Shown: positions 51,472-60,618, counted from the stretch's first letter. The stretch: DNA of 64,000 nt from an uncultured Acetatifactor sp. (GCA_910584865.1 CAJUCE010000001.1:284188-348187), one strand, 5' to 3'. Notes: a model not told the origin generated them from the letters alone. Numbers and translations: made by a program.

Positions 51472-53532
51472 ATGCCCATGAGATTAAGCGGCCTGATGTC
51501 CGGCATGGATACAGAGAGTATTATTGCCCAGATGGTAGAGGCCAAAAAAGCAAAAGTAACGAAAGCCGTAAAAGCGCAGAAATCATTGAAGTATAAGCAG
51601 GACGCATGGAAGGATCTGAATAAGAAGATACTGAATCTGTACAACAAATCCCTGAGCAACATGCGTTTTGAGAGTTCATTTATCAAGAAGACTACAAAAG
51701 TGTCCAACAGCAGTGTGGTCTCCGTCATTACCGGTGAGAATGCCATGAACAGTGTACAGACACTGAAGGTGGATCATCTGGCAAAGACAGGGTTCCTGAC
51801 TGGCGGGAAAATTCAGCTGGCCGACTGGGCAAAGGGAGGGGAACTCACAGGGAGTACGACCCTTGGCGATTTGGGCCTGATAGCCGGCGAAAGCGCCAAT
51901 ATGAATATCACGTTTAAGGATGGAAGAGATACCGAGCGTATTTCCGTGACTGCAGGTACTACTATCGACAGCTTTGTTGCATCGCTGCGGGAAGCCGGGC
52001 TGACGGCGAATTTCGACGCGAGCAACGGAAGGATTTTTATCGCGTCCAAACAGTCCGGTGCGGATCAGGATTTCAACATTGAAGCGACGAATGTAGCCGG
52101 AATGGAGGCATTGTCTGCACTGAAGCTGAATTATGCTTCTGTGACTGTCACGGATGCCGAGATGGAGAAGAATATTGACAACCGTGTCAACAGCCTGTTA
52201 AACAGCTACAACGATGCCCTGGCACAGCAGAAGACATTGGGAAATATGCTGAAAAAGTATTCCGGTAAGGTTGGCGAGGTACTGAAGGTCAATGGAGTCA
52301 AATTCGATGATCTTTTCGATGCTGACGGCAATCTGAAGGAAATGGATGCCGAGACGCTTGAAAAAGTAGAACATGCCGTTAATGTTGTCGTCAAGGATGC
52401 CCAGGAGAACAGGCAGCCTAATGTTGTAAATGATTTGCAGGGGTGGACAGCCGGCTGGAAGAAGAGCGTAGCCGCTATTAAGAATGTTGAGGATAACTAT
52501 GGCGCTTTTCTCAAGAAGGACGCTAACGGCAAGACTTTGGTGGACAGTGACGGTAAGGTAGCTTGGGATGAAACTTTGGATGTTCGTGCGAAGGTAGAGA
52601 CAGATTTAAAGAAGGAGATAGCGGATCAGAATGCTCTGGCAAATAGCTTGACGAACAATCCGGATTCTGCCAATGCTGATTTGCCGAAAAAGACAGACGG
52701 CAGAGATTCTCAGATTACCTTAAACGGCGTAGCCTACACCTCTTCCAGAAATACCTTCGAGATCAACGGCCTGACGCTGACCGTAAATGCCGAAACGGCA
52801 GCAGGTGAAGAGGTCACCATAACCACAGAGGATGATGTCAGCGGCGTCTATGACATGGTCAAGAACTTCATTAAGGAGTACAACGAACTTATCAACGAGA
52901 TGGATAAGTACTACAACGCGGACTCCGCCAAAGGATACGATCCTCTGACAGACGAGGAAAAAGAGGCCATGTCCGACAGCGCCATCGAGGAATGGGAGAA
53001 TAAAATTAAAGACTCCATTCTCCGCAAAGACAGCACCCTGGGCAATTTCGCCAGTGAGATGAAGCGGATTATGATGGAGGGCGTGGAAGTAAACGGCAAG
53101 CAGATGTACCTCTCCAACTTTGGTATCGGCACGCTGAGTTACTTTAGTGCTCCGGATAATGAGAAAAATGCTTATCATATTGACGGTGATCCGGATGATG
53201 ACAGTACTTCCGGCAATGCCGACAAGCTGAAATCCATGATTGCAAACGACCCGGATACGGTAGTTTCCTTCTTCACACAGCTGTCCAAAAACCTTTATAG
53301 CAAAATGTTTGATATGATGAAGGGTGTGGAAGGTGTCAGCTCTTCCATGACCGCATATGAAGACAAGAAAATGCAGGCCGATTATGACGACTATACCGTT
53401 AAGATTAAAGAATTGGAAAAGAAGCTTGCAGAATACGAGGATAAGTGGTATGCTAAATTTGCAGCAATGGAAACGGCTCTGGCAAAGATGCAGAACAATG
53501 CCAGCGCAGTAACCTCTCTGTTGGGCGGCTGA
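51472..53532 (+). CDS. fliD: Filament cap protein FliD
   Basis: This is a 686-residue cap protein from ATG 51472 (AAAGGATGG upstream). FliD_N is RLSGLMSGMDTESIIAQMVEAKKAKVTKAVKAQKSLKYKQDAWKDLN-like, and FliD_C carries DMVKNFIKEYNELINEMDKYYNADSAKGYDPLTDEEKEAM and a coiled-coil end (YDDYTVKIKELEKKLAEYEDKWYAKFAAMETALAKM). It helps flagellin subunits fold and polymerise at the tip. The middle domain is expanded relative to Bacillus FliD. fliS follows. Confidence 0.95.
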   Translation: MPMRLSGLMSGMDTESIIAQMVEAKKAKVTKAVKAQKSLKYKQDAWKDLNKKILNLYNKSLSNMRFESSFIKKTTKVSNSSVVSVITGENAMNSVQTLKVDHLAKTGFLTGGKIQLADWAKGGELTGSTTLGDLGLIAGESANMNITFKDGRDTERISVTAGTTIDSFVASLREAGLTANFDASNGRIFIASKQSGADQDFNIEATNVAGMEALSALKLNYASVTVTDAEMEKNIDNRVNSLLNSYNDALAQQKTLGNMLKKYSGKVGEVLKVNGVKFDDLFDADGNLKEMDAETLEKVEHAVNVVVKDAQENRQPNVVNDLQGWTAGWKKSVAAIKNVEDNYGAFLKKDANGKTLVDSDGKVAWDETLDVRAKVETDLKKEIADQNALANSLTNNPDSANADLPKKTDGRDSQITLNGVAYTSSRNTFEINGLTLTVNAETAAGEEVTITTEDDVSGVYDMVKNFIKEYNELINEMDKYYNADSAKGYDPLTDEEKEAMSDSAIEEWENKIKDSILRKDSTLGNFASEMKRIMMEGVEVNGKQMYLSNFGIGTLSYFSAPDNEKNAYHIDGDPDDDSTSGNADKLKSMIANDPDTVVSFFTQLSKNLYSKMFDMMKGVEGVSSSMTAYEDKKMQADYDDYTVKIKELEKKLAEYEDKWYAKFAAMETALAKMQNNASAVTSLLGG

Positions 53533-53610
53533 TAATGCGGATTGAATCAGGATTGAAGATGTGGAATCAGCGCCCGGCTGAGCAGAAGTGATGAAAGGCA
53601 GGATGCGGTT

Positions 53611-53994
53611 ATGGCATTACCAAATGCATATGGGCGATATAACAACAGTAAGATTTTGACGGCTTCCCCTGCGGAGCTGACGCTGATGTTATATGAGGGA
53701 GCTATCAAATTCTGTAATATTGCCATCGTTGCGGTGGAGCAGAAGGACGTTGAGAAGGCACATATCAATATTCAGAAGACGGAAAGGATTATCGATTATT
53801 TCCGTCAGACGTTGGATATGAAATATCCGGTGGCAGAGGATTTTGAGCGGGTTTATTCCTACCTGAGCGAACGGCTCATCGAAGCAAACATAAAGAAGGA
53901 TAAGGATATTCTGGAAGAGGTGACTACTCATCTGCGGACCATGCGGGATACGTGGAAGGAAGTTATGCGGATAAATAAGGAGCGGGGCACATGA
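53611..53994 (+). CDS. fliS: Flagellin chaperone FliS
   Basis: This 127-residue four-helix chaperone has the signature YNNSKILTASPAELTLMLYEGAIKFCNIA and the ending HLRTMRDTWKEVMR. It keeps flagellin soluble until export. The stop overlaps the next start (ATGA). Confidence 0.96.
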   Translation: MALPNAYGRYNNSKILTASPAELTLMLYEGAIKFCNIAIVAVEQKDVEKAHINIQKTERIIDYFRQTLDMKYPVAEDFERVYSYLSERLIEANIKKDKDILEEVTTHLRTMRDTWKEVMRINKERGT

Positions 53995-54467
53995 CGGGAA
54001 ATTATCTGACCCTTTTGGAGGAAAGCCTCAAGCGTAAACTGCAGGTCATGGCAGAGATACAGAAATATAATCTCCGCCAGCAGGAGATTTTCCAGGCCGG
54101 TGAGGCAGACATGGATAAGTTCGACGAGTACATGGAGGAGAAGGGGCGTCTGATCGACAGATTAAACGCGCTTGACAGCGGTTTCGAGAAGCTTTATGCC
54201 AATGTGGCCGAAGAACTGAAAGGAAACCGGGAACAGTACGCGGAACAGATCCGAACTCTGCAGGGATTGGTTGCTGAAGTTACGGATACCAGTGTCACCA
54301 TTCAGGCCCAGGAGGCCCGCAATAAGAAATTGATAGATGATTTCTTCCGGAAAGGACGGGAGGGGATCCGTATGAACCGGAAGACCTCCAAGGCTGCAAT
54401 TGACTATTATAAGAATATGAACAAATCTTCTGTAGTGATGCCAGTGTTTATGGATGATAAGAAATAG
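53991..54467 (+). CDS. FliT-like flagellar chaperone
   Basis: This 158-residue all-helical protein overlaps fliS by four bases. Its position matches FliT or the short FlgN/FliT-like genes after fliS, chaperones of FliD. There is weak direct similarity (YLTLLEESLKRKLQVMAEIQKYNLRQQEIF, then a long coiled coil). It is the last gene before a terminator. The assignment rests mainly on context. Confidence 0.7.
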   Translation: MTGNYLTLLEESLKRKLQVMAEIQKYNLRQQEIFQAGEADMDKFDEYMEEKGRLIDRLNALDSGFEKLYANVAEELKGNREQYAEQIRTLQGLVAEVTDTSVTIQAQEARNKKLIDDFFRKGREGIRMNRKTSKAAIDYYKNMNKSSVVMPVFMDDKK

Positions 54468-54481
54468 CCAATAGGTAGTAT

Positions 54482-54511
54482 AAAATCCCGCGGTGAGAGC
54501 TGCGGGATTTT
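54482..54511 (+). terminator. Terminator of the late flagellar operon
   Basis: AAAATCCCGC (54482-54491) and GCGGGATTTT (54502-54511) form a 10-bp stem followed by GATCTTTTG. It separates the fliD-fliS unit from flagellin. Confidence 0.88.
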
Positions 54512-54541
54512 GATCTTTTGAGGAAAAGTTTTCGAATAGCC

Positions 54542-54569
54542 TAAATTATTGGAGAAGGCTATCCGATAT
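54542..54569 (+). promoter_or_regulatory. Sigma-28 promoter of flagellin
   Basis: TAAA (54542-54545) and TCCGATAT (54562-54569) have a 16-bp spacer (15 if the -35 is read as AAAT), the sigma-28 pattern. The leader of about 115 nt holds the hairpin AGCCG/CGGCT (near 54650) and GGAGGA before the ATG, plausible CsrA contact points. Confidence 0.82.
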
Positions 54570-54690
54570 AAAAAACAAGTGATTTGTCTGCAATTCTGTT
54601 TAGGCGCTATCTGACAGAGAGTCGGCTGACATTACAAAAAGCAAGAGGCAAGCCGTCCTAAGGCGGCTGTTATTCAAGGAGGAATGAAAG

Positions 54691-56166
54691 ATGGGAATGA
54701 TAGTAAAGCATAATCTTACAGCAATGAACTCTAACAGAATGTTGGGATTGACGACATCTTCTCAGGCAAAGGCTACGGAGAAGCTGTCTTCCGGTTATAA
54801 AATCAACCGTGCGGCTGACGACGCGGCTGGTCTGGCTATCAGTGAGAAGATGAGAAAGCAGATCAGAGGTTTGACGCAGGCATCCCTGAATGCACAGGAC
54901 GGTATCAGCGCGGTACAGACAGCAGACGGCGCGTTGAACGAAGTGCATGACATGATGCACAGACTTGCTGAGCTGACAGTGAAGGCTGCTAACGGTACTC
55001 TGTCAGAGACAGATAGACAGGCCGTGCAAAATGAGGTTGATGAGTTGGTGGCTGAGGTTGATCGTGTGTCTACTACGACCAAGTTTAATGAGACTTATTT
55101 GATGAGGGGTAGTAATGACGGCGTTTCGGCCAGGTTGACGTATAGTGTGGCGAATACTACTTTGGAGGATTCTTTTAAGGCGGTATCTGCGCAGAAAAAG
55201 GCACCACAGGCAGGTGGAGCGCCGACAGCCCCTAGTCCTCTTGTCTCAGCAAGTTCCGGTCAATTTACTGTGGAGGTGAAGCAGGGGATCACTATAAGTA
55301 TGACAGCACCTGTTACAGCGCCTACTAAGTTACAACCGGGAGTGAATACGGAGGCCAGCGAGGCGGCTAATAATACTGAGTACAACGGTAAAACAATAGG
55401 ACCGGTGGGCAAGGAAGAGCCTTATACTTATTATGTGCTGGTAGAGGAAACCACAGCAGCAGATCCAACGAAGGATAAACTAAGCATTAGCCAGCTTGTA
55501 AAAAATATAAATGATTCTTCTAATAAGTTTAACAATCCAGTAGGAACAGTTGACAATGCGGGGAATAAGACCGCGAGTGCAGATGCGACAAAGTCGGGCG
55601 AATATAATATAAAAGCTTTTGCCAGCATGGATGAATTGCTGAAAGCCATGAAGGCCGATTTTGGTACGGATATCAAGACTATAACTTCATTTTACAATAT
55701 GGATAAGGCTACCCCTGCGTTGGAACTGAAGGTAGAGACCTTTGCCGATGTCAACGACCCCATTGACGTAAGCCTCCACGTAGGTGCAGATTCCTCCGCT
55801 GATAACAAGATTAACATGAATATTTCTCAGCTCAGCGCTAGGGCACTTGGAATCAACGGATTGGATGTAAGAGGAGATACAGGTGCGGCTGCTACCGCAG
55901 CGATTGATGTAATCGGTGAGGCATTACAACGGGTATCCAACCAGCGTGCAGCTCTGGGTGCTATCCAGAACCGTCTGGAGCATACCATTGCAAACCTGGA
56001 TAACATCGTAGAGAATACCACCAGCGCAGAAGCTTCCATCCGCGATACGGATATGGCGACGCAGATGGTTGAGTACTCCAACAACCAGATTCTGGCCCAG
56101 GCCGGTCAGGCAATGCTGGCTCAGTCCAACCAGGCTACATCCGGCGTATTGTCACTGCTTCAGTAA
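54691..56166 (+). CDS. fliC: Flagellin
   Basis: This 491-residue filament subunit has conserved D0/D1 ends: N-terminal MIVKHNLTAMNSNRMLG, SSGYKINRAADDAAGLAISEKMR, and C-terminal LGAIQNRLEHTIANLDN, AEASIRDTDMATQMVEYS, NQATSGVLSLLQ. The exposed centre (about 150-380) is AT-richer and lineage-variable. It is exported unfolded by the flagellar apparatus and probably controlled by CsrA and FliW encoded upstream. Single gene with its own promoter and terminator. Confidence 0.97.
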   Translation: MGMIVKHNLTAMNSNRMLGLTTSSQAKATEKLSSGYKINRAADDAAGLAISEKMRKQIRGLTQASLNAQDGISAVQTADGALNEVHDMMHRLAELTVKAANGTLSETDRQAVQNEVDELVAEVDRVSTTTKFNETYLMRGSNDGVSARLTYSVANTTLEDSFKAVSAQKKAPQAGGAPTAPSPLVSASSGQFTVEVKQGITISMTAPVTAPTKLQPGVNTEASEAANNTEYNGKTIGPVGKEEPYTYYVLVEETTAADPTKDKLSISQLVKNINDSSNKFNNPVGTVDNAGNKTASADATKSGEYNIKAFASMDELLKAMKADFGTDIKTITSFYNMDKATPALELKVETFADVNDPIDVSLHVGADSSADNKINMNISQLSARALGINGLDVRGDTGAAATAAIDVIGEALQRVSNQRAALGAIQNRLEHTIANLDNIVENTTSAEASIRDTDMATQMVEYSNNQILAQAGQAMLAQSNQATSGVLSLLQ

Positions 56167-56325
56167 GCTGAAGGGATGTAGATGCCAGGAGAGTGCATTT
56201 CGTAAAGTTGCGTAGGAATGCAATCTTTCTATAGGGAGAGACGCTGTTTGGTGCCATAGGGTACCCATAGCAATTATAAAATTTTGACGATGGAATCTTA
56301 TTTTGGATTCTGTTACAGGAAAACG

Positions 56326-56370
56326 AATTACCGCATTTGCGTTAGAAATACGCGGATGCGGTAATTTTTT
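56326..56370 (+). terminator. Flagellin terminator
   Basis: AATTACCGCAT and ATGCGGTAATT form an 11-bp stem with GCGT/ACGC inside, ending in TTTTTT. It is a strong intrinsic terminator. Confidence 0.92.
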
Positions 56371-56499
56371 GATGTAAAACAGGCTTTCGGAATCCTGAAC
56401 CGACACTTAATTTATCTTTTCCCGCCACCTTTGCATCGGTACTCTCTACAGGTAAAATCAGAGTTTCGATAAACCATGGAGCAGGAAAGAAGGGAACCA

Positions 56500-56580
56500 A
56501 TGAAAAAGTTTTTCGTAAGCTTTAAGGAAAGCTCTGCAGAAAGCGGAAGAGAGATCCGAGAGACTGTGATGCAAAGATAA
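56500..56580 (+). CDS. Small 26-residue peptide
   Basis: The frame MKKFFVSFKESSAESGREIR... has AGAAGGGAA 7 nt before its ATG and ends 14 bp before the next gene, whose ribosome site GGGGAGG follows its stop. It may be a leader peptide or a real small protein at the head of the accessory region. It is too short to assign a function. Confidence 0.45.
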   Translation: MKKFFVSFKESSAESGREIRETVMQR

Positions 56581-56594
56581 GGGGAGGAATTCGG

Positions 56595-57917
56595 ATGATT
56601 TACTTATTTGTAACGGGAAAGAGCAGTGCCTATTTGGATGACATTTTTACCACGCTCCATTTGCCATGCGGTATGAGACATTGCTATATATATCCCCGCA
56701 AAGACGACTCGCCTACAGTGGCGCCGGATGCTGATGAAAAGGCATGCCATGAGGGAGATACGGTTCTGATATCCTATTTTGACAAAACGGCAGTGAGCGA
56801 TGAACGGCTGTACATTCCGTTACGGTACGGCAAGCTGAATAGCTGCGAGTTAAGTGAGGGGCAGTTTTATTATGATGTCACTCTGCAGGAGTATTGCTGT
56901 GCAGAGGACGAAGCGGCGTATTCAAAGCACATTTTGGGCATTTCGAAAGGGACGACACGCCGTCAGGACGAAAACGGTTATCAGAATGGCTATCTGGTGA
57001 TTCGGTTAGAGGGAGCCTGGACGGAGGACGAATTTGTACAGAAGGATCCGGCACAGGGCTGGAGCAGGACGGTCAGATTATTGGCTGACAGGGCGTTGTT
57101 CCAGGAAGTCTATCCGGTTTTCACGAAACTGGAATTGAGCCGCTGCCCTTCAAGCGGCGATACGAGCAAAAAAGGGAAGCGTTTGCGAGCAGTTTGCGGC
57201 AGCAAACTGGAATTGAGCCGCTGCCCTTCAAGCGGCGATACGAGCAAAAAAGCGAAGCGTTTGCGAGCAACTCGCGCTGGCAAATCGGAACATACAAATC
57301 AGAAAGGAAAAGCGTTAACGCCCGTAGAGGACAAAGAATACGGATATGATTTCATAATCGGAAAAGAATATACCGTACATCTGACCTATATAATCCCCTT
57401 ATTTAACGCCGATACCATGTCTTCGATACCGGTTTCTCTGAGAGACAGCCGTGACGTCTGCGGCGTACTGCAGAAGGAATATTTCATGGGGAGCAGGCAG
57501 GGAAAGGTAGAATTTAGATTATGGCCTGTGAGAAAGACAGATGTGCTGCTGACATCTCTGGCAATATCGATTTCGGAAAATCAGATAAACAATAAGAGTA
57601 TCCGTTATTCCAAGAAAGCGATAGATGTCCGTGTCAGAAACCGTCTCGGGAAGGGCTGGAAGTATGCGTTACAGGTGCTGTGTGTCACCGGTGTCTGCGT
57701 ATCATCTTTTTTAACTGCTTTGCCCTATAAAGATATTATTGATAAGACGACTGCGCTGATAGCGGCGAATACGTCTCTGACCGGCCTGCAGCGCATTACT
57801 TATGAGATAAGCTGTCTGCTGGAGAGGCATAGCGATGTATATGGCCTGCTCTGCGGGATCATCATGTCAATATCCACCTTCTTGCTGGTAAAGTTTACAG
57901 GAAAGGCAAAGCTGTAA
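56595..57917 (+). CDS. Unknown protein with C-terminal membrane pair
   Basis: The protein has 440 residues. The N-terminal region (about 1-180) is a compact alpha/beta domain (MIYLFVTGKSSAYLDDIFTT, ERLYIPLRYGKLNSCELSEGQFYYDVTLQEY) I do not recognise; the pattern could be a sensor. Residues about 178-229 come from a 78-bp direct repeat inserted in frame (KLELSRCPSSGDTSKK twice). The C-terminus has two membrane helices (YALQVLCVTGVCVSSFLTAL and YGLLCGIIMSISTFLLVKF). Such soluble-sensor plus two-helix layouts are common in defence effectors. Whether it belongs to the downstream RADAR-like operon is uncertain. Confidence 0.7.
   Translation: MIYLFVTGKSSAYLDDIFTTLHLPCGMRHCYIYPRKDDSPTVAPDADEKACHEGDTVLISYFDKTAVSDERLYIPLRYGKLNSCELSEGQFYYDVTLQEYCCAEDEAAYSKHILGISKGTTRRQDENGYQNGYLVIRLEGAWTEDEFVQKDPAQGWSRTVRLLADRALFQEVYPVFTKLELSRCPSSGDTSKKGKRLRAVCGSKLELSRCPSSGDTSKKAKRLRATRAGKSEHTNQKGKALTPVEDKEYGYDFIIGKEYTVHLTYIIPLFNADTMSSIPVSLRDSRDVCGVLQKEYFMGSRQGKVEFRLWPVRKTDVLLTSLAISISENQINNKSIRYSKKAIDVRVRNRLGKGWKYALQVLCVTGVCVSSFLTALPYKDIIDKTTALIAANTSLTGLQRITYEISCLLERHSDVYGLLCGIIMSISTFLLVKFTGKAKL
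57126..57281 (+). repeat. 78-bp in-frame direct repeat inside a gene
   Basis: AAACTGGAATTGAGCCGCTG starts at 57126 and again at 57204; the copies are nearly identical except near their ends. Each contains a GCCGCT/AGCGGC hairpin. The element adds 26 residues per copy and looks inserted into the coding frame. Its AACTGGAA resembles the linker of family 1, but no core is present. Confidence 0.85.
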
Positions 57918-57931
57918 AAAGAAATTCTGAT

Positions 57932-58137
57932 TATGCAATTTCGCATAGTGAGGATGGCGGTATAGGGCGTGCAAGGACCACTGTGCACTTGCGGTGGCGG
58001 TAACAGATGTGGCAAGGAAGCGTGGTAAGGAAGATAATTTCTGATTGACAGGCTTGTCCTCCCTATGCTAGAATAAAGTGTTGGCGGATCAAAGCGAAAT
58101 TATGCTTTTTGAGATAAAAATTATGCAAAAATGCATA
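57932..58137 (+). promoter_or_regulatory. XRE operon promoter with three TATGC/GCATA boxes
   Basis: TTGACA (58045-58050), an 18-bp spacer and TAGAAT (58069-58074) form the promoter. Related boxes surround it: TATGC-6-GCATA (57932-57947), a half-site TATGC (58101-58105) and the 16-bp palindrome TATGCA-AAAA-TGCATA (58122-58137). They are natural operators for the XRE protein encoded at 58207, giving autoregulation. This is inferred from repetition and position. Confidence 0.65.
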
Positions 58138-58206
58138 CACTCATGAGCACAGTCATTCTTAACAATAGAGGCACTGCGGCAAATCAATTCAGGGGGTGGT
58201 ATTGCT

Positions 58207-59226
58207 ATGTATGCGCCAGAGGATATCTCCAAAGACATTGTGCAGCGTGTTCGCACTATATTGGATGAGCGGTCTATGAGCCAGACCGAGCTGGCAGCGC
58301 GGTGCGCTAAAGCCGGCTATTCGGTTACGCAGCCTGATATATCGAAATTTATGTCTCTGAAGACAAAGCCCACACTCTATTTTTTGCTGGCCATAAGTAA
58401 GGTGTTCAACGTTTCGCTGGATTATCTGGCGGGAAATGGAAGGCGGCAGGCGTGGTTGCCTATGGATGACGGCTCATTTGCCATAGATCCCGAAAAGGAT
58501 GATGCCTTCCAAAATATAACAGGAGAATATTGGGCATACTATGAAAGTACGGACCCATATGAGGACAAGATCCTGGAGGGTGAGATCTCTTTTTCCTCCT
58601 GCCATGGGATCTGTGAGACAGTATTTCGGCTTCATACCGGAGAAATGAAGGGCGGCAGCGAGGTTATAAAACAATATTACGGACAGCTGGTCATTTCCGG
58701 GAAGATGAGGGCGATGTACTGTATTCTTCATAATCCTGAAATATCTGAATTATCGTTTGTTATATTCCGATTTCGCAATTTTACGGTTAAAAAAATGCTA
58801 TGCCGGATGGGGCTGGCTGTTACGGTTTCCGCAGGAGAACAGCGGCAGCCGGTGGCGCATAAATTCTTCATCAGCCGGGACAGGCTGTCAGATGAAAGGC
58901 AGGAAAAATTATTTCCGTTTCTGCGTTTTTCGGAGGATGATTTTGTGATTGGCGGGGACGAGCTTGATGAGATTATTGGGGAGTGTCCTCAGTATGCCGA
59001 CATTTTTTCCGAATTAAAACGGACCGCAGAACGGGAACAATATTTCGTTGTAAGAGAGTCGGATTTTCGGGCAATCAACAGGAAATTGAGCCAATCCGAG
59101 ATCAGCAGTTTGAGGGGAGTTGCGCTTGGCAGAGCAAAGGCCTTCAAAAATGTGGTTGTCACTGAGAAAGAGGATGCCGCCATGTACGGGCTGGTTGCAC
59201 GGCAGGACGGGAAATTTTCCGGTTAA
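58207..59226 (+). CDS. XRE-family regulator with large sensor domain
   Basis: The protein has 339 residues. Residues 10-75 form a Cro/CI helix-turn-helix (VRTILDERSMSQTELAARC, TQPDISKFMSLKTKP, LLAISKVFNVSLDYLAGN). The rest is a 260-residue domain with beta strands (GEISFSSCHGICETVFRLHTGE, YYGQLVISGKMRAMYCIL) and a helical end, and may sense a ligand or infection cue. It is the first gene of the probable RADAR-like operon. WYL is not evident. GGGGGTGG lies before the ATG. Confidence 0.85.
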   Translation: MYAPEDISKDIVQRVRTILDERSMSQTELAARCAKAGYSVTQPDISKFMSLKTKPTLYFLLAISKVFNVSLDYLAGNGRRQAWLPMDDGSFAIDPEKDDAFQNITGEYWAYYESTDPYEDKILEGEISFSSCHGICETVFRLHTGEMKGGSEVIKQYYGQLVISGKMRAMYCILHNPEISELSFVIFRFRNFTVKKMLCRMGLAVTVSAGEQRQPVAHKFFISRDRLSDERQEKLFPFLRFSEDDFVIGGDELDEIIGECPQYADIFSELKRTAEREQYFVVRESDFRAINRKLSQSEISSLRGVALGRAKAFKNVVVTEKEDAAMYGLVARQDGKFSG

Positions 59227-59309
59227 AAGGATTGTATGGCTGTCATGGTGGATAAGCCGTTCTCATATCTTAGAGAGAAACCTAATTAGTATAGAAAAAG
59301 GGTAATCAT

Positions 59310-60599
59310 ATGAAAGCAAGACATATTAAACACATCGTTATGATATACAATAGATTTGAGGAGGAAAAGGCGGAACTTTTCTCTACCTTTTTCCGGCTGA
59401 TGGGAGTCTATGTTCTGCTGATGGTACGGGAAACGATCAATGAAAGAACGGATTTGTCTTATAAAGATTTTATGATTCTTCTGAATGATAATGGAGGAAA
59501 CGAATGGATCAGAGACGGATTCCGGGAAGATAACTGGATTCCTTTCAGGATGGATGTCCTGCACAGGGGAGAAGGCGCCGCAGAGGCCAATGCGCAAATT
59601 CTGATTAAGCTGCTGGATGCTATGAGGCAGTCGCCTTTGGGCGGGGAGTTTGAAGACAGCGTCTTTGATGATTTAGAGAACCTGGCCTCTATATATGCAG
59701 AGTGCAATCTCCTGTTGTACAATTATCACCTTCGTCTTGTTTCTGTGAGAGATGAGGATAAGGAAGATACCTTTGCGTCTGCAATCGAGCATTTTCAGAA
59801 GGCGATATCTCAGGCGGGAGAGTTGGGGGGAAAGACGCTTCACAGCTTCTATTTCGAGCAGGAGTGCAGACGGAAGGTGAACCTGGTGTGCAGGCTTGCA
59901 GGCAGGCTGAAATATTACGGGACACAGCGTATGATGGATGAGAACTTGGAGTATCTGAATAGGGACAGCGAGGCTACCTGTCTCTGGACTTTGACTGGAC
60001 TCATAGCAGACGAAGATGATGCTAAAGCATATATGGCTATCAATTGCTATAGAAGACATATTGAAGAAGAGCAGGGCCTGGGGAATCCTGAGGATGAGAA
60101 GTTTCAGGGATACATTTATTACCGTATGGGAAGGTATTATGAAAAGATAGATCTTAATTGGAAGAAGGCGCTGCGATGTTATGAGACGGCATATCGGCGG
60201 GCCCCTTCTAATTACAGGTTTGCTTATAAGGTGGCTTTTTCCCATGAGACATTTCGGAACTTTAATCAGGCGGAGAAATATTATGATGCCATTATAGATC
60301 AGATGCAGCCTTATATTGAAGAGGGGTATATTACGCCGTGCAAATGCGAGTATGCCTTTAAGGTGGCAAGGCGCCTGATGATAGTCGGTACCCGCCAGGA
60401 GCAGTATTTATATGCCAGAAAAATGGCGCAACTTGCGATTCGGATATGGGAGAGCATCCCGGGAAACAAGTTCATCGATAGATTTTATACAGATGAGGAG
60501 GCAAAAAGCATTAAGGAAGGGATGCAGCAGAGACTGGCAATCCGGCGGACAATGGAAGAATTGGAGGACATTGAAAAAATAATAAAATATAACTGGTGA
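59310..60599 (+). CDS. TPR-repeat protein with alpha/beta N-terminus
   Basis: The protein has 429 residues. The N-terminal 75 residues alternate strands and helices (IKHIVMIYNRFEEEKAELF, VYVLLMVRE, KDFMILLND) in a way that recalls TIR-like or flavodoxin-like folds, but catalytic residues cannot be identified. Residues 240-400 are tetratricopeptide-like (IYYRMGRYYEKIDLNWKKALRCYETAYRRAPSN, VAFSHETFRNFNQAEKYYDAI). It ends 19 bp before the ATPase gene, so it is almost certainly co-transcribed. It may be a scaffold or sensor; I know of no such gene in described RADAR operons. Confidence 0.72.
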   Translation: MKARHIKHIVMIYNRFEEEKAELFSTFFRLMGVYVLLMVRETINERTDLSYKDFMILLNDNGGNEWIRDGFREDNWIPFRMDVLHRGEGAAEANAQILIKLLDAMRQSPLGGEFEDSVFDDLENLASIYAECNLLLYNYHLRLVSVRDEDKEDTFASAIEHFQKAISQAGELGGKTLHSFYFEQECRRKVNLVCRLAGRLKYYGTQRMMDENLEYLNRDSEATCLWTLTGLIADEDDAKAYMAINCYRRHIEEEQGLGNPEDEKFQGYIYYRMGRYYEKIDLNWKKALRCYETAYRRAPSNYRFAYKVAFSHETFRNFNQAEKYYDAIIDQMQPYIEEGYITPCKCEYAFKVARRLMIVGTRQEQYLYARKMAQLAIRIWESIPGNKFIDRFYTDEEAKSIKEGMQQRLAIRRTMEELEDIEKIIKYNW

Positions 60600-60618
60600 G
60601 AAAGGAATTGGGGAATTC

